DNA from: Endocalyx cinctus
Lineage: Eukaryota; Ascomycota; Sordariomycetes; Amphisphaeriales; Apiosporaceae
Assembly (NCBI GenBank): GCA_001600455.1
Contig: BCKC01000003.1
Location: 4,634,754 to 4,698,753, forward strand
Reading direction: 5' to 3'
DNA: 64,000 nt
Part shown: positions 45,069-56,348 of the stretch, in pieces
How the letters are laid out: every line of letters starts with the position of its first letter
Numbering within the stretch: position 1 is the stretch's first letter
Position numbers and translations under genes: made by a program
The notes under the pieces: generated by a model
What the model was told of the DNA's origin: nothing
Seen by the model: the letters and a program-made list of their open reading frames with translations, nothing else
Database searches by the model: none

Positions 45069-47942
45069 ATGGAATCCTGGCATACACCGCGTTGTCGGCG
45101 ACCGGATGTCTATCTTGCAGGTGGTATTCCCTTCTGCGTCAGTTGCGACACTCTTGGCCCCGATCAAAACCGAGAAAATGCCGGTCATAACGAGCCCTCG
45201 TATGCGCGATACGACCAGAATTGCAGGCTATTTCTAAATTTAACGTGGCCTTCAACAGTCGCATATAGCGAAGACTGCAGATGTGGGGATAGCGGGTCAG
45301 ATCTGACCGAGGATATTACGACTCTTGTCGGCATTTCACCCCGCAGAACTTCAAGCATATCTGCAGCTCAATACAGTTCGGAGTCGGTGGCTGGATACGG
45401 GTTCAATGCCTTGTCCTCGCCTCTTAGCTTCCGCATACTTTGTCTTTTGCCTGGCGAACGAGATGACCCACTCCATGGAATTTTTGAGATTAGCACCCTC
45501 AATTACGCAAATGATTTTGAAACGGTCTCATACACTTGGGCCGACGAACAAGGTGATATAAGTCGGTGTCGAAATCTCTTCATAGGCCACTCTTGGGATG
45601 TACTGCCTATTACTTCTAATTGTGAGGCTTTATTGCGACAGCTACGCCGTATCGACCGGGTTCGCAGGCTGTGGGTTGATGCCGTTTGCATTGATCAAAC
45701 AAATGTCCCCGAGCGTTCACATCAAGTTAGCCTCATGACACAGATCTATTCAAATGCTAGAAGATGCGTGGTCTATCTCGGTGAAAGTAAAGATGGAAGT
45801 GAAAATGTACTCAGCCACCTTGAATTTACCGACTCCTCCGCCGCTATTCCCGAGTGGCTGGTGGAAAGCGCTTCAAAACTCTTCGTGCGTCGCTACTTTT
45901 CCCGTTTATGGATCCTGCAAGAAATTATTTGTTCTCGCCGTGTGACTGTTATGTGCGGAGATATGATGATCGACTGGAAAGAGCTGATTGAAAGGCGCTG
46001 GCCTGACCAAATTACCTCTGTCATGCCGACCTGGCTGAGAAATTTTGGGTGGTTCGGGAACCGCTCGGTCGACTTGTCACGTATTCTCTATGAAACATCA
46101 AGCTGCTTGTCCTCAGACCCCAGAGACCGAGTGTTTGCTCTTTTCGGCCTCTTAGCTGACAGGTCGATTGAAGGACTAGTGGCCGATTATAACCTCGATC
46201 TGGATCAGGTATACACCGGGATTGCCGCCTATCTCCTGTGCAACCACAACTCAGCCCATATACTATTGCAATCGCATTCAAGATCTTTGGGGCTGCCATC
46301 ATGGGTTCCGGATTGGAGATTGGTGGAACCCTATCAATGGCCATTATCTCCCGAACCGGGACGACCATCGAACCAACTTTTGGAGCTAGGCTCCATTCTA
46401 GTAAAATTTCTCCATTCGCTTGCATCATTCTATCTTGACGATGAGCATATTCCTGAGCTAGTTCAACGTGGCATGAGCCTCGGCGGCACCTCGGGAACAA
46501 ATCTGGTGCATGCGCAGCCCATTCTGCATCCACCTGCGGTATACTATTCATTCGACAGATTTCACCAACAAAATCGATTTCAAGTCCACCGCAATACAGG
46601 CTGTCTCCGGATAAGCTCTGCACGATTGGTTAATTTGGGCGGTCTCTTTAAGAGAGAGAATCACCCCTGTATTCATACGAAAGTCTTCGGTGGTCCACTG
46701 ACCTACCGTCTTCAGTGGGTAGTGGTGTTTCCACAAGAGGTCTCCCTAGACGAGAATGACTGGGCTGCATGTTTAGATGGTATGGACGTGTTCATACATC
46801 TGAAGGCATCTGAAGCACCGGATACCTACAGAATCGTGGGATATTGTATAATGATGATCGTTAGCGACCTTAGAATCATCACCATTAATCCCGTGTCCTA
46901 TGCTCATATCAATGTCGAAAAGTGGACAGAAAAAGTGTCTGACGAGGTTCTTGAGCTTAAAACTGAAGCTTTATCTAGAGTTTACTTTCAAAAAGATCTC
47001 AGCTATGCTGTCCTAATTGCGTTATGGCAGGCGTCAAGCCTTTCCAAAAATCTCTGGAAAGCATACTGCTTGGCATCCTCTGACGCGGCCGATTCGACCC
47101 CCCTCACACTCGATAAAGCTTTTGATTATTTTAACAGATTCGAACTAAGCAGTACCTTCAAACGGGGGATTGCTGACATCATGGACTTGGATGAAGGATC
47201 ACTAGAGCTGGATGAAATTGTTGTGCAGCAGCTGGTACGGTGCATGATGTTCTGGTCAAGACTTGAGCCGTGGATACTGATGAGCAATTTGAGTCAAAGT
47301 GTTCCACTAGAACTCATGAAAGACATTTCAACAGCCAGATCCGATTGGACATTCGGTGTGGCCGAGACACTAAAGTTGCTTGATAACCCGACCGAAGTTC
47401 CTGCCCCAGCCACTTCGGAGACTGTGCGCATTCTATCATCTCCCGTCATGGGCGGCGATAACGTCTCACAGTTATTAGATAATGCAGCCATAGAGCTGGA
47501 AAAGCTACGTAGACACTGGAACTCCGGGACATTTGCGAATTCTACGATGATATTATGGTCTCTTGATCTAGGCAGTTTCGACGTCCTCATTGGAAAGGAC
47601 GAGACAACACCATATCGAGAGTGGCTCGAACTCCAACTCAATGATGTTATATCAGGTGGCGATAATCGGGAGAGGGTCGCAACACTGGATAGTCTTATGA
47701 TATCGATACTTGACCAGATCGTCCGAAATATTGTAGAAGCGACCGTTAAACAACATTTTCGTCTAAATCCTGGACTCGATTCCGATCCGACGACAAGCAA
47801 AATCGTCCGTGCTGTTATGTTTCTCAGTACCCATATTTCGCCCGCCATGGCTGAATATGCGAGGGAGTATTTTTGGATATTTACACTAGATGGAGTGAGG
47901 CATATAGATCAAAAGGTTCCCGACCACATTATGATTCTTTAA
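45069..47942 (+). CDS. large HET-domain protein
   Basis: Intronless frame of 957 residues from the ATG at 45069. The N-terminal 60 residues carry a cysteine-containing segment (DVYLAGGIPFCVSCDTL) often found ahead of HET domains. The HET domain starts near 150 (FETVSYTWADEQGD) and includes LWVDAVCIDQTN near 201 and ERSHQVSLMTQIYSNARRCVVYLGE. After it come LWILQEI, DPRDRVFALFGLLADRS and LPSWVPDWR. The remaining 500 residues are a mostly helical C-terminal region of unknown role, without ankyrin or WD repeats. All usual HET motifs are intact, so it is probably functional. It is on the opposite strand from the other HET gene, with PRP11 between them. Confidence 0.88.
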   Translation: MESWHTPRCRRPDVYLAGGIPFCVSCDTLGPDQNRENAGHNEPSYARYDQNCRLFLNLTWPSTVAYSEDCRCGDSGSDLTEDITTLVGISPRRTSSISAAQYSSESVAGYGFNALSSPLSFRILCLLPGERDDPLHGIFEISTLNYANDFETVSYTWADEQGDISRCRNLFIGHSWDVLPITSNCEALLRQLRRIDRVRRLWVDAVCIDQTNVPERSHQVSLMTQIYSNARRCVVYLGESKDGSENVLSHLEFTDSSAAIPEWLVESASKLFVRRYFSRLWILQEIICSRRVTVMCGDMMIDWKELIERRWPDQITSVMPTWLRNFGWFGNRSVDLSRILYETSSCLSSDPRDRVFALFGLLADRSIEGLVADYNLDLDQVYTGIAAYLLCNHNSAHILLQSHSRSLGLPSWVPDWRLVEPYQWPLSPEPGRPSNQLLELGSILVKFLHSLASFYLDDEHIPELVQRGMSLGGTSGTNLVHAQPILHPPAVYYSFDRFHQQNRFQVHRNTGCLRISSARLVNLGGLFKRENHPCIHTKVFGGPLTYRLQWVVVFPQEVSLDENDWAACLDGMDVFIHLKASEAPDTYRIVGYCIMMIVSDLRIITINPVSYAHINVEKWTEKVSDEVLELKTEALSRVYFQKDLSYAVLIALWQASSLSKNLWKAYCLASSDAADSTPLTLDKAFDYFNRFELSSTFKRGIADIMDLDEGSLELDEIVVQQLVRCMMFWSRLEPWILMSNLSQSVPLELMKDISTARSDWTFGVAETLKLLDNPTEVPAPATSETVRILSSPVMGGDNVSQLLDNAAIELEKLRRHWNSGTFANSTMILWSLDLGSFDVLIGKDETTPYREWLELQLNDVISGGDNRERVATLDSLMISILDQIVRNIVEATVKQHFRLNPGLDSDPTTSKIVRAVMFLSTHISPAMAEYAREYFWIFTLDGVRHIDQKVPDHIMIL

Positions 47943-48124
47943 ACTATCGATCATAGATGAAATAGATGAAATGGCGACATCATGTGATGACGCTGATGTA
48001 GGGGTAGGGATACAAGCTAGAATCTGAATCTAACAACGACCAAAAAAAAAAAAAAAAAGACAACGACAACGACAACAGGAAGCTGACAATGAAACTTGTA
48101 ACCCGAAAGTGCCAGTACTATCTC

Positions 48125-48722
48125 CTATGGCGTAATACTAGCCCTTCCTAACCTACACTCGGACCTCGCTTCCCCTATCAAGAAACAACCGTTACACCTC
48201 GGGTTCGATACGTATGGCATGCTGCATTGGATATCATTCATGCACGGAGAGGCCTCGCACGCGTGCTGCACGCTCCTGATACCGTAGTAACGTCCTCCCG
48301 CTAGGCCTTGGGGGTTCTTCGCCAACAGCGCCTCTTTCGACTTGTTCCTGATCACCATCGCTTCCCGTAGTACTGCCTCGGTAGGAATCATCGGCCAGTC
48401 TCCTCTAGGCAGCACAGAAGTTCCGGGATCGAGAGGCGCGAAGTCGATCACGTTGAATTCGCCGTCGAAAGTTCGCACGATGTTGTCCGAGCCGAGGTGG
48501 GCGAACCCTAAACCAGAAGGATCGCGGCTCAGAGTGGAGAGGATGGCTTCGAGGGTGCGCTCATCCTATATTAATCGAGGAATTCAATTAGTACTCGACA
48601 TTGGCAGGGATTTGAATGAAATTCTCATATGGTTCACATACAGGCTTAGGTGATTCCATTACCATGATCAAGCCTCTGGACCCAAACGCAAAGATGATGA
48701 TAACAATTCTCATGAAATGCAT
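48125..48722 (-). CDS. small secreted cysteine-containing protein
   Basis: Exons 48722-48642 and 48565-48125 join in phase 0 (donor CCT/GTATGT, TACTAAT-like branch site, acceptor AATATAG), giving 173 residues. The N-terminus MHFMRIVIIIFAFGSRG has a hydrophobic core compatible with a signal peptide. The body includes DERTLEAILSTL and GEFNVIDFAPLDPG. The C-terminal 50 residues hold six cysteines, with SPCMNDIQC and RCNGCFL. No family recognised. The size and cysteine pattern suggest a secreted protein, possibly an effector, but the signal peptide is short and ends ambiguously. Confidence 0.55.
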
Positions 48723-49269
48723 GTTGGATAAACGTCAGTTCGGCAACAAACTCGTTACATCATCCGAGTCAAAGAAGGTAATAAGCGAGGATATAACTTT
48801 CGGTATTGACATCTATTTTATTCCAACCTTGCCCAAACTCACCGCTAATTTATGTGAGATATTTTGGTTGGGCGAATACTCCCTCTCGGCACCCAATAGT
48901 CTATTTTCATTGTACTAAAACATAGGGGCTCCCTGTGTTACACGGAGGGTGTACAGTTTGCTATCTTCGAATATCTTATACGAAGAGATTATTGGGTGAT
49001 TCTTCGCTTGTGTCCCATCGTCAATCTCGTAATAGTTGAATGGGCCGTTCTTATCTAACATTATCTCATTTCGTGCAGGCCTACCTAGGTAATGAATACA
49101 GTGCTTATTACCTAAATTATGTCATACAGTCATACCCTTATGAAACCCTGGGCTCATTAAATAACTTTACCACGCCGAAGTACTGATGTTTCACGATGAT
49201 GATTTATTATTCATCACATGATACCCTGTCTAAAGTTTACAGACACGAACTGCGTATAGATTCCCACTT
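48723..49269. other. intergenic region
   Basis: AT-rich; holds the promoter of the small secreted protein gene and the 3' flank of the pectate lyase gene. No ORF supported. Confidence 0.5.
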
Positions 49270-50362
49270 TCAGACAGTGATCTTACCCACCCCAGCACCC
49301 TCCAGCACTACAGCCGTCACTTGGTCGAGTGGGGTGAGAGTGTACTCGTAAGGTGCCTCGGTGAAGTTACCCTCTTGCGTAATATTGACACCGGCGGAAC
49401 CAAAATCGTTCTCAGCACCGAGGTTCGCGAAGCCGTCGAGCTCCTCGTCTCCGCAGGTGCAGGTATTAGGGCTATCCATGGGAATGACGAGACCGTAAGT
49501 GCTAAGGGCTTCGGTCGTGTTGCCTGTGACGACGTTCCCCTCGACCAATACCTGGTTGTCGGACCGCGAGTGGATCGCTTGATACAGGTAGTCCTCGTAA
49601 AAGTTGTTGTAGACGTGCTGCTGTCCGAACCGACCGGCGGGACCGCGCGTTCCCATGTTGCTCCAGTAGTTGTGATGGTATGTCACATGCAGATGTCCCG
49701 TGTCGACGTCCCGTAGCGTATCGCTGTTTCCCACTAGGGATGATTTCCAGTGATCATGAAAGTAGTTCCAGGATACCGTGATCCAGTCTGATGCTCGTAC
49801 TATGTCGACTTGGCCGTCCTATGTAGAGAGGAGAGCTGGTAAGCAGATCACAATTTTCTTACATCATAACTCAATGGGATCAAAGAGGAAATGTTCTTAC
49901 GAATTCATCAGGCCCGTGGTTAATATCCGACATAAACTCATTGTGGTCAACCCAGACACGCGTCGTGTTCGAAATAGTGATACAGTCGTCGCCGTATATG
50001 AAGCTGATCTTCAGGTTCCGAATTACGACGTTGTCCACGTTCTGTACCGTAATGCCGTTGTCGGTGATCGACGCCCCCGACCCACTGCCAATCAGAGACT
50101 TGTTGGATCCAACTTTCAATCGCGACGTTAGGTTAAATGACCCCTCCAGATAGACGACGCGCGCATCGTCTCCCTCTACCGCATCGACGAGATCGTCCTC
50201 GTTGGTGACCGTCACGGTCTCGCCGCCTTCGCCGCCTGTCGTCGCGCCGAGAGGATTGTCCTTGCCGTATCCTTCTAGGTCGGTGGCGGCAAGTAGACTA
50301 TACGGTTTCGAAAACACGGGGGATGCAACGCTTAGAACCCCTAGAAATGTTTGAATCTTCAT
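49270..50362 (-). CDS. secreted pectate lyase, PL1 family
   Basis: Cleaves de-esterified pectin by beta-elimination, with calcium and a catalytic arginine, outside the cell. Exons 50362-49901 and 49818-49270 give 336 residues. The signal peptide spans about residues 1-18 (MKIQTFLGVLSVASPVFS). PL1 motifs in order: SNKSLIGSGSGASI, VVIRNLKI, TRVWVDHNEF with the Ca-binding Asp, DGQVDIVRASDWITVSWN, HDHWKSSLVGN, and YHHNYWSNMGTRGPAGRFGQQHVYNN containing the R-x-P-x-x-R catalytic element. The intron lies exactly before DGQVDI. The start at 50362 is chosen because the upstream in-frame extension would disrupt the signal peptide. It implies a plant-associated lifestyle, together with GH32 and the other secreted proteins. 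Confidence 0.94.
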
Positions 50363-51326
50363 CGTTGCCTTTTGGGTTGATGTAGATTTCTTGATTGTCA
50401 AATCGTATTTTCAAGATGGATTAAGGTCGGATGGAGTCGGTGGGTCTGGAGTGCGAGCACCTTTTCAGGAGTAATGCGAGAAGCCGTCCGACTTTATACC
50501 TCCTTAATATTGAATACGAAGCTATGACCCCGACATCCACGTCCACAATACCCCAAGACCATCACGTCAAATGAAAGCCATGACATTTCGACCACGCCAG
50601 ACCGCGTAACCTTCGTCATTAAGACTTTCATTTCCCGACGTTACGCTTGGCTTGGAGAATCCCTGAAAAGGTATCCCTGGAGACGGCCACCCCGGATTTC
50701 TTTTTTCTTAGAAATGTTGGATTGTGGAGTGTGTAAGTTGGAGCTACCCCTGATCTGACTTGCATCCGAATGGTGGAATAACTTTTCGGATGCGCGACGA
50801 TCTTTATCGGTACCATAAGGAGACTTAAAGGGGGCGATTTTAACTTGAAGATGTCATGAGCTCAACTTGAAAATGATGTGCAGAATGTCTCGCTTAAGTC
50901 ATGACAAGGATTGGAAGCTTTCATGATTCTGATTAATTAACATTTACCGGCATAAAATTTTACGTAGTGCATTAGGTTTATTTTCTTCCTCGTCTTAACC
51001 TCCGCTTTCAAAAGAGTTCCTAAGCGTGACAAACTTGGTGTTGCTCGAAGCTATTCGATCGACAGTTGTCTCCAACTCGATGGGCAACCCCGGTATTTCG
51101 ATATTCACTTCAATACTTAGACCGATTATTCGTATAGTTAGATTATCCATTGTATGATTAATTCTTATAAGCAGAGCTACCGGAGCTCCGGTTCTCGGAC
51201 CATGTAAGCCCAGGCTTCGAATCGCGAGGATGGCGTAACATGATCATAGTTCTACAGTACTTCCCAATAGGTTGACATAAATCTAGTACAAATTGGAGAT
51301 CTATTTCACACACAACTTACTCAATA
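50363..51326. other. divergent intergenic region
   Basis: Between the pectate lyase (minus) and FSH1-type hydrolase (plus) start codons, so it holds both promoters. A minus-strand frame at 50628-50816 has no recognisable character. Confidence 0.5.
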
Positions 51327-52169
51327 ATGCGAATCCTTTGTCTGCACGGAAGTAATAGCAATGGAAATATTTTCAGATCAGAACTGGGTACATTTCCAAC
51401 CCACCCGTCTTCCCAGACTTGTCACGTGCAGCTAACGATTCAATAACGGGCAGCATCGATACTATCTGATATCCAGTCTTTCCAAAAAGACGTTACACTC
51501 GATTTTGTGAATGCGCCTTTAGTGTTACCTGGTAATCAAAAGGGGCAAGAACCCACTTTCTCATACTACGAGTCGCCAACAGTAAAAAATATCGCGAAAG
51601 CTTCCGAATGGTTATCGGACAAGCTTAGCGGAGATGGCCCGTACGACGGCGTCCTGGGGTTCTCCGACGGCGCATCTCTGGCGTCCAGCTACATGCTCTA
51701 CCGCCAATGGTTCCACCACGAGATACCGCCGCCTTTCCGGTTCGCCGTGTTCGTGAGCGGGTCCGTCCCGCTAGTAGTGCTGAAAGACCTCGGGGTTCCC
51801 GTCCCGGACGAAGCCGAGCAGGTCGTGAAGGAGGCGACGTATCAAGAAAGTCGCGGACTCGGACCGGCGCAGGCTCACGTGTCTAGCGCTCGGCGGGCGG
51901 TATACGATTCGGATAACTGCTTTGGACTGAACTTGAATAATATACCGTTGGAGCTGAAAATTAGGATACCCACCGTTCACATCTGGGGGGAGAACGACCC
52001 GCTTTTCCCGGCATCGATACATCTTGCGGGTCTATGTGACCCTTATATTAGGAAGATTCATATCCATCCGAAAGGTCGCGAGGTTTCGTCTCAAGATGCG
52101 ACGCAGGTGGCAGAGCTGATCGGATGGTGCACCCAAAGGGCTACTTGGCCAGGTTGCCTGTCTGAGTAA
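51327..52169 (+). CDS. FSH1-family serine hydrolase, active-site His replaced
   Basis: Alpha/beta hydrolase of the FSH1 family. Relatives include thioesterases acting in polyketide release and uncharacterised esterases. Exons 51327-51387 and 51454-52169 give 258 residues. The N-terminus MRILCLHGSNSNGNIF is diagnostic and the join restores SELASILSDIQ. The nucleophile elbow is GFSDGAS with Ser at about 91, and the acid is Asp about 202 in IWGENDPLF. The final catalytic His normally follows a glycine in a GGH-type motif near the C-terminus. Here the equivalent reads PKGREV, with Arg at about 229. Two histidines lie five and seven residues earlier (HIH), so a shifted role cannot be excluded. No biosynthetic neighbours suggest a substrate. 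Confidence 0.85.
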
Positions 52170-52886
52170 TATGGATGAAATTTCAAATATCTAAGACTGA
52201 TAGAGTGAGCATCCATGCATATTAGGCGATGGGCGAATGATTTGGTTACTATTGATCTGAAGAGATAATATTAAGGTCCTTGAGAAATCTGTTGCAAGTC
52301 AACATATACCTACTGAAGGTTGAAGTTAAGCGTATAACGAGTCGATATGCAGGTAATTATGCCTTTAACACTTTATAATGTTTCAGTGCATGCACTTTGG
52401 ACTCATCTCGTTCTACCATTATGCACATAATAATATATAATTCGTACTCCGTATAGTTTTTGGAATGAGTACGTTGGAGTAAATGTAATGACCGACTGAG
52501 CTAACTGAGCTTAATGCGAAGGTTGGTGGCACCACCCATACAATAGCATTTGTATCTTTTTAGAATACTTTAATCACTTAGTACTGTCCCTTCTCCTTCA
52601 ACTTTAGGATCTTCAACAAATATACTGATTACTTCGAGCTTTCGCCTTGATATATCGTATGTGCCATCACGGGTTTAAATAGGCTGATAGGAAAGTATAA
52701 CTAGTGCCCCTTTATAGCGATATTTATGTAGCCGATCTCCAAGCTATAAGCTTGAGACTAAGGCCTTTCCGTGAGCCAGCACGCTCACCTGTTAGAACTA
52801 TTTTATACAAAAATATACATATGTATGATAGATTATGGGTAAATTAGCAAATATTTAGCGGTTTTAAGATTGACTACGCAAGAAAA

Positions 52887-52922
<36 letters not shown>

Positions 52923-53140
52923 ATTTATTTCTCACTGATTTATATGTGATTGTCTTTCTCAGGTACAAAATTTGTACTTGGGGCCCGGGCATTTCTTTAG
53001 CGCGTCACGTGTTAACGTCGTAAAAAAAAAAAAACCCTTCCACACTGCCCCACATTGCCCCTCCAATACCCCTCCTAGCTCTCAAACGTATGATATTCGT
53101 GATTTGACTTCAATCACCAATTACGACAATTATCAGCATC
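52170..53140. other. intergenic region with a (TA)n run
   Basis: AT-rich spacer with a (TA)n run at 52891-52919 and an A-run near 53023-53034. It contains the promoter of the AspRS gene. No other gene was seen. Confidence 0.55.
52891..52919. repeat. (TA)n microsatellite
   Basis: About fourteen uninterrupted TA units in the spacer upstream of the aspartyl-tRNA synthetase gene. Length is probably variable. Confidence 0.95.
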
Positions 53141-54981
53141 ATGGAACCGGAACAGCCAGGCGCACCGACCTCAAAGAAGGGCGCGAAGAAGGCCGAGGCT
53201 AAGGCGAAGAAGGAGGCTATGAAAGCTCAGCGTCAAGCCGAACTCGCCGCCGCCGCCGCCAAGGTAACCATCGAAGACGACCCCGCCAAAGATAACTATG
53301 GGAACAAGCAGAACGTCACCTCAGCTTTCAGCAAGGACGCCGAAGAAGTCGAAATACGTTCGCTTGATGAATCTTATAATGGCAAGACCGTCGTTGTGCG
53401 TGCATGGCTTCAAAACTCTCGTTCGCAGAGTGCCAAGATGGGCTTTGTTGAACTCCGCAAGGGGGGCAACTGGAACATCCAGGGTATCATTGTAGCCTCG
53501 ACCGAAGAACCCATTGTCAGCAAGCCAATGGTCAAATGGGTAACAAATATCAATCCCGAAAGTTACGTCGCCGTTGAAGCGAAAGTGAAGCAACCTCTCG
53601 AGCCAGTCAAGAGTTGCCGAGTCTCCGGACTCGAGCTCCACATCACCAAATGTTTCGTCCTCGCCCCAGCTCCCGCCATCCTTGGTATGACCATGGCAGT
53701 TTCCAGTCAGCCAATTGTCAATTTTAGCGACGAGAAGGCCCCGGTCGCAGATGCTGACGCCGAAAAGGCTAAGGCCGCCGCCGAGACTACGACGCCAGCC
53801 GCAAGTATGCTCACTCATCTTGATAACATTGCCATGCACAAGCGGGCACCTGTTCAGCAGGCTATTATGGTAAGTCATCAGTTGAATAAACTATGAAACA
53901 GATACTTACCAGCACGCTACAGGACATCCGTATTGAAGTGAAGAGACTGTTCCGCTCGTACCTCGAAGCCCGCCGATTCAAGGAATTTGAACCGCCTTGC
54001 CTTATCGGCGCAGCGTCTGAAGGTGGCGGAAACGTCTTTAGACTACCTTATTTCGGCGACGAGGCTTTTCTCGCCCAATCACCCCAGTTCTACAAGCAAT
54101 TCGAGATTGCGGGAGGCAGAGAGCGTGTGTTCAGCATAGGCCCCGTTTTCCGAGCCGAAAATTCTAACACGCCGAGACACATGACCGAGTTCACCGGACT
54201 TGATGTGGAAATGGAAATCAAAGATTCTTATACCGAGGTTATCTCTGTGCTGGAGGGCGTACTGCTGTCCATCTTCCGTGGACTCCAAGGTCAGTTTCCA
54301 CTCACTTAGTAGTTCCCGAGTTTTTTTTCGACGTGACTTTTTTTTATGCAGATATATGTTCTGACTGGGCTTGACAATAATACAGAGCGATGTGCGGATG
54401 AGATTGAAATCGTCCGAGCTGCTTACGCCTCGGAGCCGCTCCTCCTTCCCGAGCCAGGCAAAGAAGTCCGCCTAACCTTCGCCGAGGCACAAAAGCTTTT
54501 ACGAGAGGAAGGTCCCGCTGAATTCGCAAACGTACGGGACGACGAAGATATGAGCACCCCTCAAGAGAAAGCCCTCGGTGAAGTCGTCCGCAACAAGTAC
54601 AAGACGGACTTTTACGTCATTGACAAATTTCCCGAGACAGCACGGCCTTTCTATGCCAAGGTCGACGATTCTGGTGCTACCATAGGAGAAGGTGTTCGCG
54701 TTACAAATGCCTTCGACTTTTTCATCCGTGGGCAGGAAGTGCTTTCCGGCGGTCAACGAGTCAACGATCCGGCTGAACTCGAGGAGCGTATCCGCGCCAA
54801 GGGTATCGACCCGGAAAGTGCCGGTATCAAGGAGTACCTGACCGTGTTCCGACAAGTTGGTGTACCGGCGCACGGTGGAGGTGGTATCGGTCTTGACCGC
54901 GTGGTCGCTTGGTTTTTGGCACTACCGAGTGTGCACCTTGCGGCCTGTTATCCTCGTACACCCAAGAGATTGATGCCATAA
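53141..54981 (+). CDS. DPS1: cytosolic aspartyl-tRNA synthetase
   Basis: Class II aminoacyl-tRNA synthetase that charges tRNA-Asp in the cytosol. Exons 53141-53869, 53923-54289 and 54386-54981 give 563 residues, near the family length. The Lys/Ala-rich N-terminal extension (KKGAKKAEAKAKKEA) is typical of eukaryotic AspRS. The OB-fold anticodon-binding domain spans about 65-190 (VVVRAWLQNSRSQSAKMGFVELR). Class II motif 2 is FRAENSNTPRHMTEF and motif 3 is GGGGIGLDRVVAW near the end. The third exon begins at 54386 (AATACAG acceptor, CTGAC branch). The longer open frame from 54346 reads through the intron end and is not coding. Introns are phase-consistent. The assignment is secure. Confidence 0.96.
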
Positions 54982-55236
54982 GAGATTCGAGAAATACATG
55001 ACTTTGAAGGATCGAAAGACTGGAATCGTGTAGATTGCGCAAGTTATATGGCTGGTGCTGTTTATTAGACATATAGGCGACGAATCTTATCACTCTGGAG
55101 CATTATTTCATTGTAAGCTAGCATTAGAAAAACCGAGATAACCTAAATTCTAGCACCGAGACCGCACGTAGACAACCCAGTCCTTCTAACCAATTACCGG
55201 GGGCTTTTACGAGAAATCAGGTCTACATACGCCCAG

Positions 55237-56348
55237 TTACAATGTACCTTGCAGTAAATTGGCGATATCTTCTTTTCCATGTAATCTAGCCAGCTCCACA
55301 GGAGAAAGTGTTTGGCCATTTGTCTTGAAAGGAGAGCAGGCCGCAAGGGTTGTATCAGCACCCCTTTCCACGAGCAATTGTACCATGTCTTTTTTACCTC
55401 CCCATATAGCAAAATGGACCGCATTTAGATTTCCCATGACCATAGATGAGCATGATTGGACTTCTTGATAGGTACCCTCCATATAGTAAGTGTCGATAGG
55501 AGCTCCGAGATCTAATAAAAATTCGACAACTTCTAACCGTCCAGGCTGCCCTTCGACGTGAGCAAGAGAGGCCTGAGAAACTAAATCACTATCTTTGAAA
55601 ATTCCGCCGTTTTCAATTAACACTTTTACTGTTTCTAACGAAGCAAAGATAGCAGCTCGCTTCATGACGTTGTCCCCGGATAAGCTGGAGGCATTTGGAT
55701 CCGCTCCAAGGGATAAGCACCACTCTACAAGGTCTTGATGAGCGACCAGTATGCTAAAAAAAAATATGTATTGTCAGTCATCGAGATCGGATAGATAATT
55801 ATATGGGTGAAAACTCACCCCATTAACGGCGGCGTGTTTTCATTAACAGGCTCATTTATATCCAATCCGTAATCAAGTAGTAGTTGTATAATAGTCGTAT
55901 CTTTCGTTTCTTTCGCATTCCTCGCAGCCGCAGGAAAGCAGTCGATGCGAGGCCTCAGACCTTTGTCTAAGAGAAGACGCACTAGATCTCGGTTGTCGTT
56001 ACCGCACGCTTCCTTCAACGCGTCGGTATCGTCGAACCAGGCGAGTACGTTCGGCTGTATACGACCGGGAGAAGAAGAATCTTCCCATCTCGAGAGAAAT
56101 TCTTGGATCTCGGTAAGCGGCACGTCATCGTCGCAGAGTTCGCTGAGCTCGCTGGCTGCCGTATCCAATGCCTCGGCACGCCCGGTCAAGACTTTGGGAG
56201 TAAATCTTTGTCCAGAAGCGGTATCACCGTGGGCATGGTCGCTTCGGGCACTATGCGAATGCGCCAGTTTGAAAACGTGCTGTTGTTGCCATCGAGGCTT
56301 TTCCCATTCAGGATCTGAAGGGTGGGACGCAAATTGATGTACAACCAT
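55237..56348 (-). CDS. ankyrin-repeat protein
   Basis: Exons 56348-55819 and 55753-55237 (donor GG/GTGAGT, acceptor TTTTTTTTAG) give 348 residues. The N-terminal 100 residues have no recognised domain and include a His/Ser-rich stretch. Ankyrin units follow: ALKEACGNDNRDLVRLLLDKG, IIQLLLDYGLDINEPVNENTPPLMGI, LVAHQDLVEWCLSLGADPNA, FASLETVKVLIENGGIF, RLEVVEFLLDLGAPID and AVHFAIWGGKKDMVQLLVERGAD. A final degenerate unit closes the protein. It is a protein-binding scaffold of unknown partner. It is divergent from the CheD-like secreted protein gene 1.2 kb away and lies 3 kb from the NACHT-ankyrin gene. Confidence 0.83.

Noticed and set aside
54346..54385. Open frame extending the third AspRS exon upstream from an ATG at 54346
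   Set aside because: This stretch contains the CTGAC branch point and precedes a good AG acceptor; keeping it would insert about 13 foreign residues into a conserved region.
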